Part shown: piece after piece, positions 36,210 through 45,828 of the stretch
Layout of the letters: each line of letters starts with the position of its first letter
Numbering within the stretch: position 1 is the first letter of the stretch
Source: Martinezella tropici
GTDB taxonomy: Bacteria; Pseudomonadota; Alphaproteobacteria; Rhizobiales; Rhizobiaceae
Reading direction: 5' to 3'
Assembly (NCBI RefSeq): GCF_008370325.1
Contig: NZ_VNIP01000011.1
Coordinates: 186,001-250,000, forward strand
Length of the DNA: 64,000 nucleotides
The notes under the pieces: generated by a model
Databases searched by the model: none
Seen by the model: the letters and a program-made list of their open reading frames with translations, nothing else
Told to the model about the DNA's origin: nothing
Position numbers and translations under genes: made by a program

Positions 36210-37291
36210 TTTTCGGCACGCTCGGGCGTTATTTCTTCACGCGTTACATCGTGACGACGTTCTGGTTCTTCCTGGGCGTCATCTCGATCGTCTATCTTGT
36301 CGACTTCAGCGAAACCGCCGGGCGGTTGGCCGGATTGCCCGGCTATACGGTCTCGCTCGGTCTGGTGATGACAGCAGTCCGATTGCCGTTCATTCTGCAG
36401 CAGACGGTGCCGTTCATCTCGCTCTTCGTCGGCATGACGGTGTTGATCGCGCTCAATCGTCGCCGCGAACTGGTTATTGCGCGCGCGGCCGGCATCTCCG
36501 TCTGGCAGTTCATGACGCCGTTCATCGTGGGCGCCTTTTTCGTGGGATTGCTGACCATGCTCGCCCTCAATCCGGTCGCTGCATGGGGGCAACGTCAGGC
36601 GGAAACGATGGAAGCCGACCTGCGCGGCGACCCTTCCTATCACAACAAGCTTTCGATCCCGTGGCTGCGTCAATCGAATGGCAAGGACGATACGATCATC
36701 GGCGCCAAGGCCATTCTGGACAATGGAACGACGCTGATGGGCGTCGTCTTTATCCACTTCGATTCACAGGGAAATATCGTCCTGCGGCAGGACGCGCAGT
36801 CGGCAAAATTGGAAGATGGTTACTGGCTTCTTAACAATGTCGTCGAGCGGCGGCCGGGCGAAATACCGGATCATAAGAGTTCGGTACAGGTTCGTACGAA
36901 TCTGAAACAGGATTTCGTTTCGCAGCGGCTGGCACAGCCGGAAACCATTGCTTTTTATGATCTTTCTAATCGAATAAAGATCGCGCGCTCCTTCGGCATA
37001 TCGACCAACGCACTTGAGACACAATTTCATTCGCTGCTATCGCAACCATTCCTTCTCATAGCAATGACGTTGATCGCAGCAACCGTGTCCCTAAAATTCA
37101 GTAGATTCAACCAATCGCGCTCCGTGATTCTGGGTGGAATCCTCTCCGGCTTCGTGCTTTATGTTGTCACCGTGCTTGTAAAGGCATTCGGGAGCAGCGG
37201 AGTGGTTCCTCCCTACGTGGCGACATGGATACCCGTGATCGTCGCATTGGCATTCGGAGCAACGATCCTGCTTCATCAGGAGGACGGCTAA
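36206..37291 (+). CDS. lptG: LPS export ABC transporter permease LptG
   Basis: The 361-residue partner of LptF has the same layout: MIFGTLGRYFFTRYIVTTFW at the start, three helices, a periplasmic domain and three C-terminal helices ending QEDG. The cytoplasmic loop LIALNRRRELVIARAAGISV corresponds to the coupling helix. It starts within the lptF stop codon region and its own stop directly abuts the GTG of lptD, giving a coupled lptF-lptG-lptD unit that joins the inner-membrane pump with the outer-membrane translocon. Confidence 0.95.
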   Translation: MIFGTLGRYFFTRYIVTTFWFFLGVISIVYLVDFSETAGRLAGLPGYTVSLGLVMTAVRLPFILQQTVPFISLFVGMTVLIALNRRRELVIARAAGISVWQFMTPFIVGAFFVGLLTMLALNPVAAWGQRQAETMEADLRGDPSYHNKLSIPWLRQSNGKDDTIIGAKAILDNGTTLMGVVFIHFDSQGNIVLRQDAQSAKLEDGYWLLNNVVERRPGEIPDHKSSVQVRTNLKQDFVSQRLAQPETIAFYDLSNRIKIARSFGISTNALETQFHSLLSQPFLLIAMTLIAATVSLKFSRFNQSRSVILGGILSGFVLYVVTVLVKAFGSSGVVPPYVATWIPVIVALAFGATILLHQEDG

Positions 37292-39685
37292 GTGGCGGCA
37301 GGCAACCGCGAGAGTATTAAAAAGATTGTGGCTGCCCTCGTTACGGGCACGGCTGCATGCGCATATGTTATGAGCCCGGTCGTAGTTTACGCCCAGGCCA
37401 ACAACAATAATAACAGCGGTGCCGGCACTGTTACCTCACCTATCAAGGTGAAGGTGCCGGAGGGCGCAAAGCTGGTCCTTTCGTCCAACGAACTGGTCTA
37501 TAACAAGGATACGCAGATCGTCACCGCAAGCGGTGCGGTCCAGATCAACTATGGCAGCTACAAAATGGTTGCCCAGAAGGTTGAGTATAATCAGAAATCC
37601 GGGCGAATGACAGCTCTCGGCAATGTCGAGCTGATCACTCCGGACGGTAACCGCATGTACGGTGACAAAATGGACGTCACCGACAGCTTTTCCGATGGCT
37701 TCGTGAATGCGCTGCGCATCGAAATGCCTGATAATACCCGCATGGTCGCCGAAAAGGGCGAGCGGGTCGGCGGCAACCAGCTGATTCTGACGAAGGGGGT
37801 TTACACCGCCTGCATGGCCTGCTCCGAGCAAGGCCGGGCTCCGCTGTGGCAGGTCAAGGCCCAGCGCGTCGTCCAAAACGGCGTCACGCATACCGTGCGT
37901 CTGGAACATGCCCGCTTCGAACTGTTCGGCCAGCCAATCGCCTATATTCCGTGGATCGAGGTTCCGGACAATACGGTCAAGCGGAAATCCGGCTTCCTGT
38001 TTCCGTCGGTGAGCGTTTCGGAGCGTCTCGGCGTCGGCGTAAGGGTTCCCTATTACTACGTCATTTCGCCGAGCATGGATGCGACGATCACCGCAACCGG
38101 CTTTACCAACCAGGGCCTTTTGCTCGAAGGCGAGTTCCGCCAGCGTTTCGAAAATGGCACGCATATCCTGCGGGTTGCCGGCATCAATCAGATGAATCCG
38201 GACGCCTTCGCTGCCGGTACGACTGATGCCGAGCACAAAACTCGCGGCATGATCAACTCCAAGGCCGATTTCAGGATCAATCCTCGCTGGACTTTCGGCT
38301 GGGATGTCATGGCCCAAAGCGATAACAATTTCTCGCGTACCTATGGTCTGGATGGGCTCAACCAAAGCACCCATACCAACCAAGCCTATTTGACCGGCAT
38401 CGGAAAGCGCAATTTCTTCGATATGCGCGCCTTCTATTATAACGTGCAGGACACAGACAATAACGCCACGGCACAAAAGCAGCAGGCCTATGTCTATCCG
38501 AGTATCGACTATCACTATGTCGATCCGAAATCGGTCTATGGCGGCGAGCTGTCAGCAACGATGAACTTCACGCACCTGTCGCGTGAGAAGACATCCGCAC
38601 TCGACAACGTATTCAATCTTGGCGACGCCAACTTGAACGACCGTTTCCTCGGCCTCTCTGGCGACTATACGCGCTTCAGCACTGAACTGCAGTGGCAACG
38701 TACCTTTACGACCGATGAAGGCCTTGTGCTGACGCCATTGGCGGCGGCGCGCGGTGACGTCTATGGTCTGGACATGAATTCGCCCAACTCCTTCGGCGCA
38801 TCGTTCAGCTATCCAGGCAATTACGACACCAGCGATTATGCCGCCCGTGGCATGGTCACCGCCGGCCTCGAGGCCAAGTACCCATTCCTGATCACGACAA
38901 GCAACAGTACGCATGTGTTCGAGCCGATCGCGCAGATCTATGTGCGGCCGGACGAGCAGCTTGCTGGCCGCTTGCCGAATGAGGATGCGCAGAGCTTCGT
39001 TTTCGACGCGACCAACCTGTTCGATCGCGACAAGTTCTCGGGCTTCGACCGCATAGAGGGCGGCACGCGCGCCAACATTGGCTGGCGCTATACCGCCAGC
39101 TTCGACAGTGGCTACAAGCTGCAGCATATCTTCGGGCAATCCTACCAGCTCGCGGGACGCAATTCATTTGCGCAAACGGATCTGGCGGGTGTCGGTTCGG
39201 AATCCGGACTTGAAACGACTCGTTCCGACTACGTCACTATGTTCGGCTTGACGACGCCGCAGGGCATCTCGCTGTCGACCTCCTATCGCTTCGACGAAAA
39301 GGACTTCGCCTTCCGCCGCGGTGATACAGCCGTCGGCTTCGCGAATGATGTATTCCAGACGTCCTTGATCTACACGCATATTTCCGCACAGCCGCAATAT
39401 GGTTTCACCAGCAATCAGGATGAAATCCAATCGCGCGCGCAGATCAAGTTCAAGGAATATTGGTCCGTCTTCGGCACGATGAGCTATGATCTCAATAGCA
39501 ATGAGATCACCCGCCAGGGCGTCGGTCTTTCATACGAGGATGAATGCACGATCTTCACCGTGTCATTCCTAGACAAGAAGGATACGACAGCCAGCTCGGC
39601 AAGCAATTGGTCGATCGGCGCTCGCCTGACCTTCCGCACGTTGGGCGACGTCAATCTCGGTAGCGTCCAGGACGCAACGTTCTGA
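37292..39685 (+). CDS. lptD: LPS-assembly protein LptD (OstA/Imp)
   Basis: LptD is the outer-membrane barrel that, with LptE, inserts LPS in the outer leaflet. The 797-residue protein has a signal region (VTGTAACAYVMSPVVVYAQA), an N-terminal OstA jellyroll (LVLSSNELVYNKDTQIVTAS, then YKMVAQKVEYNQ) and a long barrel. The block RLEHARFELFGQPIAYIPWI followed by the KRKSGFLFPSVS motif is diagnostic. Paired cysteines appear near CMAC (about residue 173) and near CTIF at the end. The GTG start at 37292 directly follows the lptG stop and has AGGAGG 9 bp upstream. A terminator follows at 39705-39730. Confidence 0.97.
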   Translation: MAAGNRESIKKIVAALVTGTAACAYVMSPVVVYAQANNNNNSGAGTVTSPIKVKVPEGAKLVLSSNELVYNKDTQIVTASGAVQINYGSYKMVAQKVEYNQKSGRMTALGNVELITPDGNRMYGDKMDVTDSFSDGFVNALRIEMPDNTRMVAEKGERVGGNQLILTKGVYTACMACSEQGRAPLWQVKAQRVVQNGVTHTVRLEHARFELFGQPIAYIPWIEVPDNTVKRKSGFLFPSVSVSERLGVGVRVPYYYVISPSMDATITATGFTNQGLLLEGEFRQRFENGTHILRVAGINQMNPDAFAAGTTDAEHKTRGMINSKADFRINPRWTFGWDVMAQSDNNFSRTYGLDGLNQSTHTNQAYLTGIGKRNFFDMRAFYYNVQDTDNNATAQKQQAYVYPSIDYHYVDPKSVYGGELSATMNFTHLSREKTSALDNVFNLGDANLNDRFLGLSGDYTRFSTELQWQRTFTTDEGLVLTPLAAARGDVYGLDMNSPNSFGASFSYPGNYDTSDYAARGMVTAGLEAKYPFLITTSNSTHVFEPIAQIYVRPDEQLAGRLPNEDAQSFVFDATNLFDRDKFSGFDRIEGGTRANIGWRYTASFDSGYKLQHIFGQSYQLAGRNSFAQTDLAGVGSESGLETTRSDYVTMFGLTTPQGISLSTSYRFDEKDFAFRRGDTAVGFANDVFQTSLIYTHISAQPQYGFTSNQDEIQSRAQIKFKEYWSVFGTMSYDLNSNEITRQGVGLSYEDECTIFTVSFLDKKDTTASSASNWSIGARLTFRTLGDVNLGSVQDATF

Positions 39686-39704
39686 TATGGATCGAAGTTA
39701 CAAG

Positions 39705-39730
39705 GAGCCGGCTTAATCGCCGGCTCTTTT
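39705..39730 (+). terminator. Rho-independent terminator after lptD
   Basis: An 8-bp GC-rich stem (GAGCCGGC / GCCGGCTC), 6-nt loop and four T. It separates the lptFGD unit from the SurA-like gene. Confidence 0.85.
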
Positions 39731-39891
39731 GCGTTGAAACGGCTCGCTATTCGCGGTGTCATTGTTTCGCCGCAAGGATTTTGCAATTCATCGCGCTTGA
39801 TGTAGACATGTGGCGCAAAGTTGCCGTATTGCGCCAAGGCGCACCAATACGGCGCAAGGCCGGCAGAAAGACCTTTGGGAAGGGGTAGTTG

Positions 39892-40836
39892 ATGTTTTCT
39901 GGAAAGACAGCGATGCGTGCTCTATTGTTCGGAGCAGCAGCTTTGGTTATGGCGAGCTTCACCGTGCCGAGCAGCGATGTCGCTTTCGCGGCCAGCGAGG
40001 TAAAAGTCCTCGTTAACAGTCAGGTGATCACATCCGGCGACATTGCCAAGCGCGTCGCTTTCCTCAAGCTGCAACGCCAGAAGGGCGACCTCAGCAAGGT
40101 CGCCAAGGAACAACTTGTCGACGAAACGCTGAAGCGTGCGGAAATCTCCCGCCTGCGCATGTCCGTTTCGACCACTGATGTCGACGCCGCCTTTGGACGC
40201 TTCGCTTCCAGCAACAAGATGTCGCCGGCTCAGCTCAGTCAGATTCTTGACAAGGCCGGGGTTGGCGTCGACCACTTCAAGTCCTACATCGCCGTTTCCA
40301 TGAGCTGGCCCCGCGTTGTCAACGCACGCTTCGGCGCGAGAAGCCGTATGTCGAATGACGATCTCGTGTCGCGCATGACCGAGAACAAGACGAAGCCGGT
40401 CACAACGGAATATTTCCTGAAGCAGATCGTTTTCGTCGTGCCGACCGCGAAGCGGAATGCCATCCTGAACAAGCGCAAGGCCGAGGCTGAAGCATCGCGT
40501 TCCAAATTCCCCGGCTGTGACCAGGCAAAGGTTTTCGCCGCAACCATGCACGATGTCTCCGTTCAGGATCTTGGTCGGGTGCTCGCACCGGAAGTTCCGG
40601 AAATGTGGAAGCCGCTGCTGGAGAAGGCTTCCGGCAACACGACCTCTCCTATCATAACCGACCGAGGCGTCGAATATGTCGCCATCTGCTCCCAGCGTCA
40701 GGTGAACGATGACGTCGCCGCCGCCGCCGTGTTCCGCGCTGAAGATATCGGCAAGGATAAGGCCGGAGGCGTCAGCGCCAACGACAAGAAATACGTGGAT
40801 GAACTGCGCTCCAAGGCGCAGATCGTCTATCGCTGA
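39892..40836 (+). CDS. SurA-like periplasmic chaperone (SurA N-terminal domain)
   Basis: A 314-residue exported protein with a signal peptide (MRALLFGAAALVMASFTV, cleaved near AFAA-SE). The SurA N-terminal domain starts VKVLVNSQVITSGDIAKRVA and continues to the EEL-like VDETLKRAEISR. A single degenerate parvulin-like domain follows (EYFLKQIVFVVPTAKR ... IITDRGVEYVAICSQ); I see few of the catalytic parvulin residues, so it may be a chaperone without prolyl isomerase activity. SurA helps outer-membrane proteins including LptD fold, which fits the position after lptD and before pdxA-rsmA, the same order as in E. coli (lptD-surA-pdxA-rsmA). ATG at 39892 is preferred over the adjoining TTG. Confidence 0.88.
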   Translation: MFSGKTAMRALLFGAAALVMASFTVPSSDVAFAASEVKVLVNSQVITSGDIAKRVAFLKLQRQKGDLSKVAKEQLVDETLKRAEISRLRMSVSTTDVDAAFGRFASSNKMSPAQLSQILDKAGVGVDHFKSYIAVSMSWPRVVNARFGARSRMSNDDLVSRMTENKTKPVTTEYFLKQIVFVVPTAKRNAILNKRKAEAEASRSKFPGCDQAKVFAATMHDVSVQDLGRVLAPEVPEMWKPLLEKASGNTTSPIITDRGVEYVAICSQRQVNDDVAAAAVFRAEDIGKDKAGGVSANDKKYVDELRSKAQIVYR

Positions 40837-40842
40837 TTGACG

Positions 40843-41868
40843 ATGCCGCCGCGCTCCTCCCTCCCCCTTGCGCTCACGCAGGGGGATCCGGCTGGCATAG
40901 GCCCCGACATTACGCTCGCCGCCTGGCTGCGCCGCGGCGAGCTCGATCTGCCTCCCTTCCTGTTTCTCGGCGACGCCGGCATTCTAGCTGCGCGCGCTTC
41001 GCAGCTCGGCTTGACCGTGCCCCTGAAGGTCGCCGACCCGGTGACCGCCCGCGGCATCTTCCGGGATGCGCTGCCGGTCCTGCTGATCGAGGCCGGAATA
41101 GGCGTCAATGCCGGCGAACCGCATGTCGCCACCGCCAAAGGCACGATTGCAGCCATAGAAATGGCCGTGTCGCTGAGCATGGGTGGTCAGACCTCCGCTG
41201 TCGTCACCAATCCGATTGCCAAATCGGTGCTCTATAACGCCGGTTTCGGCTTTCCAGGCCATACCGAATTCCTCGCGGATCTCGCGACGCGCGCGACCGG
41301 AAAACCGGTCATGCCGGTCATGCTGCTCGCCGGTCCGAAGCTCCGAGCCATCCCCGTCACCATCCATATTCCTCTGAAGGATGTGCCGCAGGTGCTGACC
41401 TGCGAGCTGATCGTCGAGACCTGCCGGATCACCGACCATGATCTGCGCCACCGCTTCGGTATTTCCAAGCCACGCCTCGCGGTTGCCGGTCTCAATCCGC
41501 ATGCCGGCGAAAATGGCGCGCTTGGCAAGGAGGACGATGAGATCGTCCGTCCCGCGATCGAGATCCTTCGCGGCGAGGGCATCGACGCTTTTGGTCCCCT
41601 GCCCGCCGACACGATGTTCCACGACGAGGCCCGGCGGCGCTATGACGTCGCCGTCTGCATGTATCACGATCAAGCACTGATCCCGGCCAAGGCGCTCGGC
41701 TTCGACGATTCCGTCAATGTCACGCTTGGCTTGCCCTTCGTCCGCACTTCCCCGGACCACGGCACTGCATTCGGTATCGCCGGCAAGGGCATCGCCAAGG
41801 AAGACAGCCTTGTCGCAGCCCTCAGATTGGCGAGCGAAATCAGCGGCAAGACCGGAAGCGCTCGCTGA
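40843..41868 (+). CDS. pdxA: 4-Hydroxythreonine-4-phosphate dehydrogenase
   Basis: PdxA oxidises 4-phosphohydroxy-L-threonine in pyridoxal-phosphate synthesis. The 341-residue protein begins with [20 protein letters not shown] and has [16 protein letters not shown], the metal-binding His in FPGHTEFLA, and later [17 protein letters not shown] and [14 protein letters not shown], the conserved blocks that provide the zinc-ligand histidines. I chose the ATG at 40843, 6 bp after the upstream stop. Its stop overlaps the rsmA start (TGATG), so the two are coupled. Confidence 0.97.
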   Translation: MPPRSSLPLALTQGDPAGIGPDITLAAWLRRGELDLPPFLFLGDAGILAARASQLGLTVPLKVADPVTARGIFRDALPVLLIEAGIGVNAGEPHVATAKGTIAAIEMAVSLSMGGQTSAVVTNPIAKSVLYNAGFGFPGHTEFLADLATRATGKPVMPVMLLAGPKLRAIPVTIHIPLKDVPQVLTCELIVETCRITDHDLRHRFGISKPRLAVAGLNPHAGENGALGKEDDEIVRPAIEILRGEGIDAFGPLPADTMFHDEARRRYDVAVCMYHDQALIPAKALGFDDSVNVTLGLPFVRTSPDHGTAFGIAGKGIAKEDSLVAALRLASEISGKTGSAR

Positions 41869-42695
41869 TGGCCGCACTGGATGGTTTGCCACCCCTTCGC
41901 GATGTGATCCAGCGTCACGGCCTCGACGCGCGCAAGGCGCTCGGCCAGAACTTTCTTCTCGACCTCAATCTGACACAGAAGGTCGCCAGAACGGCCGGAT
42001 CGCTGGAAGGCGTAACCGTCTTCGAAGTCGGTCCCGGCCCGGGCGGCCTGACGCGGGCCATCCTGGCGCTCGGCGCTGCCAAGGTCATCGCCGTCGAGCG
42101 CGATGCACGCTGCCTGCCGGCGCTGGCGGAAATCTCAGATCACTATCCCGGCCGGCTTGAGGTGACCGAGGGCGATGCGCTAAAGACCGATTTTACGGCT
42201 CTTGCGCCCGAAGGACCTATCAAGATCATAGCCAACCTGCCTTATAATGTCGGCACCCAGCTTCTGGTCAATTGGCTTCTGCCGGCGCAGTGGCCGCCCT
42301 TCTGGCAATCCCTGACCTTGATGTTTCAGAAGGAAGTCGGCCAGCGGATCGTTGCGCAGGAGGATGACGACCATTATGGCCGGCTTGGCGTGCTCTGCGG
42401 CTGGCGGACGGAAGCTCGCATGGCCTTCGACGTGCCTCCACAGGCCTTCACGCCGCCGCCGAAGGTAACCTCCACGGTGGTGCATCTGACGCCGAGGGAA
42501 AACCCGATCCCATGCGATGTCGGCAAACTCGAAAAGGTAACGCAGGCGGCCTTCGGCCAGCGTCGGAAGATGCTGCGCCAGAGCCTGAAGCCGATCGGCG
42601 GCGAGGCGCTTTTGCTGAAGGCGGAGATCGATCCGCAGCGCCGTGCCGAAACGCTTTCCGTTGAAGAATTCTGCCGATTGGCGAACTGCCTTTGA
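41868..42695 (+). CDS. rsmA: 16S rRNA (adenine1518-N6/adenine1519-N6)-dimethyltransferase
   Basis: RsmA (KsgA) dimethylates two adenosines near the 3' end of 16S rRNA late in 30S assembly. The 275-residue protein has [12 protein letters not shown], the SAM motif [16 protein letters not shown] (about 51-66) and the catalytic NLPYN motif (123-127), then [13 protein letters not shown]. The start overlaps the pdxA stop. It is convergent with gmk, 43 bp apart; that gap and the gmk 3' end carry a short tandem repeat. Confidence 0.97.
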   Translation: MAALDGLPPLRDVIQRHGLDARKALGQNFLLDLNLTQKVARTAGSLEGVTVFEVGPGPGGLTRAILALGAAKVIAVERDARCLPALAEISDHYPGRLEVTEGDALKTDFTALAPEGPIKIIANLPYNVGTQLLVNWLLPAQWPPFWQSLTLMFQKEVGQRIVAQEDDDHYGRLGVLCGWRTEARMAFDVPPQAFTPPPKVTSTVVHLTPRENPIPCDVGKLEKVTQAAFGQRRKMLRQSLKPIGGEALLLKAEIDPQRRAETLSVEEFCRLANCL

Positions 42696-42714
42696 TCGGG
42701 TCCGAGTTTCCGAC

Positions 42715-42752
42715 CGGGATCAGAGCTTCCGATCGGGATCAGAGCTTCGGCG
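42715..42752. repeat. 19-bp tandem duplication at the 3' end of gmk
   Basis: CGGGATCAGAGCTTCCGAT (42715-42733) is followed at once by CGGGATCAGAGCTTCGGCG (42734-42752), identical for 16 bases. A more diverged third unit may start at 42697. The gmk stop lies in the second unit, so the repeat includes the end of the coding sequence and the convergent spacer. Confidence 0.8.
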
Positions 42753-43401
42753 TCTCTTCCAGCAGGTCGCGAACGAAATCGAACATGCCATGCCGCCGGT
42801 CGCGGCGCAGGCGCTCGGCCTTGACGATGGACTGGACGGCGTTGAAGGCCAGGGTGAGATCGTCGTTGACGATGACATAGTCATATTCGCGCCAATGGGC
42901 GATTTCGGCGCGGGAATTGGCAAGACGCCTGGCGATCACCTCTTCGGAATCCTCGGCGCGGCGATGCAGGCGCGATTGCAGCTCGGTCATGGTCGGCGGC
43001 AGCACGAAGATGGAAACGACGTCGGCCGGCATCTTCTCCTGCAGCTGCTGGGCGCCCTGCCAGTCGATATCGAAAAGCATGTCGCGGCCTTCGGCCATCG
43101 CCACCTCTACCGGCTCGCGCGGCGTGCCGTAGAAATTGCCATGCACCTCGGCCCATTCCAGCAGCGAGTCGGAATCGCGAAGACGCTCGAACTCACGCTG
43201 CGAGACGAAATGATAATGCACGCCTTCGATCTCGCTCGGCCGCCGCTGTCGGGTCGTAACGCTGACAGAAAGGCTGACTTCGCCATCTTTTTCCAGCAGG
43301 TTACGCGCGATCGTCGACTTGCCCGCTCCGGATGGCGAGGAGATGGCAAGCATCAGCCCCCGGCGGGCGATCGGAATGGATGTGGATGTCGCCGGCTTCA
43401 T
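42739..43401 (-). CDS. gmk: Guanylate kinase
   Basis: Gmk phosphorylates GMP to GDP. The 220-residue protein has P-loop [10 protein letters not shown] (about 21-30), the GMP-binding [20 protein letters not shown], and [16 protein letters not shown]. An N-terminal extension of ~15 residues precedes the usual start; a shorter product starting at MLAISSPSG (residue 17) is possible. It follows yicC by 3 bp on the same strand, the usual pairing. Its stop codon lies in a 19-bp tandem repeat. Confidence 0.97.
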   Translation of the reverse strand: MKPATSTSIPIARRGLMLAISSPSGAGKSTIARNLLEKDGEVSLSVSVTTRQRRPSEIEGVHYHFVSQREFERLRDSDSLLEWAEVHGNFYGTPREPVEVAMAEGRDMLFDIDWQGAQQLQEKMPADVVSIFVLPPTMTELQSRLHRRAEDSEEVIARRLANSRAEIAHWREYDYVIVNDDLTLAFNAVQSIVKAERLRRDRRHGMFDFVRDLLEETPKL

Positions 43402-43404
43402 GGC

Positions 43405-44292
43405 CTACTCCAAATTCTGGACCTGTTCGCGGAACTGGTCGATAACCACCTTCAGCTCGATGCCGGCGGCGGTAACCGCCGCTGCATTCGACTTCGAACA
43501 GATAGTATTCGATTCCCGGTTAAATTCCTGTGCAAGAAAATCGAGCTTGCGGCCGACAGGCCCGCCCTTGGAAATAAGATCGCGTGCCGCGGCCACATGC
43601 GCCTTCAGGCGATCGATTTCCTCGCGCAGGTCCGCCTTGGTCGCAAGAAGGGCGGCTTCGGCATGCAGCCTGTCACGGTCGAGGCCCGACGAACCTTCCA
43701 ATAGCATCGAAACCTGCGTCGCCAGTCTCGCGGCAATCTCCTGCGGCGAGCGGGACGGATCGCGCTCGACGGTCGATGTCAGCGCCTCGATGGTTGCGAC
43801 CTGGCCAAGCAGAATCTTGCCGAGCGCCTCGCCCTCTTGCCGGCGCATGTCACGCAGATCGCCAAGCGCGGTTTCAAGGCCCGCCATGATATGGGCATCG
43901 CGCGCGGCAAGCGCCTCTTCGTCTTCCACAGCTTCCTTGAACTCCACCAGACCGCGCACGGTCATCAGGCTCTCCAGCCGTAGCGGCGCCGGATCGACGA
44001 TGCCGGTAAGCTGATCGCGCAGCGCCAGGACCGCCGTCAGCGCTTCCTGGTTCACGACAACCTCGACGCGGCTCTCCTCGACCGACAGTGACAGGCTGAC
44101 CTGCAGGTTGCCACGCGATAGCCGGTCGGCGATCGACTTGCGGATATCGGCCTCCAGACGTTCGAGGCCGGGCGGCAGGCGCAAACGGATATCCAACCCC
44201 TTGCCGTTCACGGAGCGCAGCTCCCATGCCCAGCGAGCGCGACCGCTGGTTCCCTCACGCCGGGCAAAGCCGGTCATGGATTGCAATGCCAT
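43405..44292 (-). CDS. YicC family protein (putative endoribonuclease)
   Basis: A 295-residue YicC-family protein. The N-terminal signature MALQSMTGFARREG, then WELRSVNGKGLDIRLRLP, and the C-terminal DUF1732 block REEIDRLKAHVAAARDLISK with GRKLDFLAQEFNRESNTICS are all characteristic. E. coli YicC has been described as an endoribonuclease acting on small RNA; the metal-binding C-terminal residues are present here. It lies between mltG (111 bp) and gmk (3 bp) on the minus strand. Confidence 0.94.
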   Translation of the reverse strand: MALQSMTGFARREGTSGRARWAWELRSVNGKGLDIRLRLPPGLERLEADIRKSIADRLSRGNLQVSLSLSVEESRVEVVVNQEALTAVLALRDQLTGIVDPAPLRLESLMTVRGLVEFKEAVEDEEALAARDAHIMAGLETALGDLRDMRRQEGEALGKILLGQVATIEALTSTVERDPSRSPQEIAARLATQVSMLLEGSSGLDRDRLHAEAALLATKADLREEIDRLKAHVAAARDLISKGGPVGRKLDFLAQEFNRESNTICSKSNAAAVTAAGIELKVVIDQFREQVQNLE

Positions 44293-44402
44293 GCAAGCCT
44301 CCGATGGTTCCTATCCCCAATTCGCCGAAAATCTTCGCATTATGGGTCGATGTAAAGTGAATCCGCGCCGTGCGTCTTATGGAGGCTACGGCGCGGCAAA
44401 GA

Positions 44403-45617
44403 TCAGTTGGTCTTTTTCTTTTGCTGGGCACCCGAGCCGGGGGCTACAGCCGCGTCGTCCGGCTGGCCGTCCACGGCAATGGTGCTAGGGTCTTCGCCCT
44501 TTTCGGCAACGAGCTTGCGCCAGCGCCGGACATTGGCATTGTGCTCATCCAGCGTGGCGGCGAAGACATGGCCGCCGGTGCCGTCGGCCACGAAATAGAG
44601 ATCCTGCGACTTCCAGGGGTTGGCGATGGCTTCCAAGGCATCCTTGCCCGGATTTGCGATCGGCGTCGGCGGCAGACCCTTGATAAGGTAGGTGTTGTAA
44701 GGCGTGTCCTTCTTCAGATCGGACTGATAGATGGGACGATCGGACGGCTTTCCTTCGCCGCCGAAGAGACCGTAGATGACCGTCGGATCCGACTGCAGGC
44801 GCATGCCCTTGCCGAGGCGGTTGAGGAAGACTGAGGCGACATGGGCGCGCTCGTCGGCAAGGCCGGTCTCCTTCTCCACGATGGAGGCGAGCGTGACGAA
44901 ATCCTGCTTGCTTGCCAGCTGCACGCTTGCGTCACGCTTTTCCCAGACCTGGTCGACCAGCTTCGTCTGCGCTGCCGCCATCTGCTGGATGATTTCCGCA
45001 CGTTTGGTGCCGCGCGTGAATTTATAGGTATCCGGCCGCAGGCTGCCTTCCGGCGGCAGCGCCGACGGCAGATCGCCTTCCAGCACGACATCAGCCTGCA
45101 GCTTGTTGAACATCTGCCGCACAGTCAGTCCCTCCGGCAAAGTGACCGAATAAAGGATCGACTTGCCCGACTTCAACAGTTCCATGATGTCCTTCATGGA
45201 GGCGCCAGCCTTGATCTCGTATTCGCCGGCGCGAAGGGTCTCGCCATCATGCAGATAGGTGGTCGTCAGCCAGCGGAAGATGCGCTCGTTGGTAATGATG
45301 TTGTTGGATTCCAGGCGATTGGCGATCTCGCTGAGGCCTGCGCCATTGCGCACGATAAAATTCGTATTGGTCGTCAGCGGGCCGGGGCTTTGATAGGCCG
45401 AAAACGCATAATAGGCCCCTCCAACCGCGACAACGGCGACGAAAACCGCCAGCGTCATCAGGAAGTTCAGGAAGATGACCATCTGGCTGCGAGCCTTGCG
45501 CGAGCGCTTCGGCGGATCCGGAACACGCTCCGGACGCAGGGCTTCATTGGCCGATTTCGGGATAATCGGCCCTTTCTGCCCGTTCGGAGTTCCGTTGCTC
45601 TGGTTCGTATCGCTCAC
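44403..45617 (-). CDS. mltG: Endolytic murein transglycosylase MltG
   Basis: MltG cuts nascent peptidoglycan strands in the inner membrane and sets glycan length. The 404-residue protein has a cytoplasmic Pro/Lys-rich start, one membrane helix (VIFLNFLMTLAVFVAVVAVG), a LysM-like subdomain (FIVRNGAGLSEIANRLESNN) and the YceG catalytic domain. The catalytic Glu is in SIVEKETG, with RLGKGMRLQSDPTVIYG and YNTYLIKGLPPTPIANPG. I chose a GTG at 45617 (SDTNQS follows) because of the AAGGAAGG site upstream; an ATG at 45671 is the alternative. A C-terminal tail is Gly/Gln/Lys-rich. It is downstream of fabF by 211 bp. Confidence 0.94.
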   Translation of the reverse strand: MSDTNQSNGTPNGQKGPIIPKSANEALRPERVPDPPKRSRKARSQMVIFLNFLMTLAVFVAVVAVGGAYYAFSAYQSPGPLTTNTNFIVRNGAGLSEIANRLESNNIITNERIFRWLTTTYLHDGETLRAGEYEIKAGASMKDIMELLKSGKSILYSVTLPEGLTVRQMFNKLQADVVLEGDLPSALPPEGSLRPDTYKFTRGTKRAEIIQQMAAAQTKLVDQVWEKRDASVQLASKQDFVTLASIVEKETGLADERAHVASVFLNRLGKGMRLQSDPTVIYGLFGGEGKPSDRPIYQSDLKKDTPYNTYLIKGLPPTPIANPGKDALEAIANPWKSQDLYFVADGTGGHVFAATLDEHNANVRRWRKLVAEKGEDPSTIAVDGQPDDAAVAPGSGAQQKKKTN

Positions 45618-45828
45618 CGGCAATCCCTTCCTTTTTGTGATTGCCTGCTCTTTGGCCAAGCAATGCGGCAAAAAACAGGTTCAGAAGATAAGGCGAAACC
45701 CGCCGGGTCCCGACTTCGACCGATCAGACATCGCCACGAGGCATCCGCGGCTTACGGACGCACGGCAATATTCAAGACGGGGCGCATGCTTGCCGAAAAC
45801 GCTCCCGCTTCAAAGTTACGTGCCGTTA

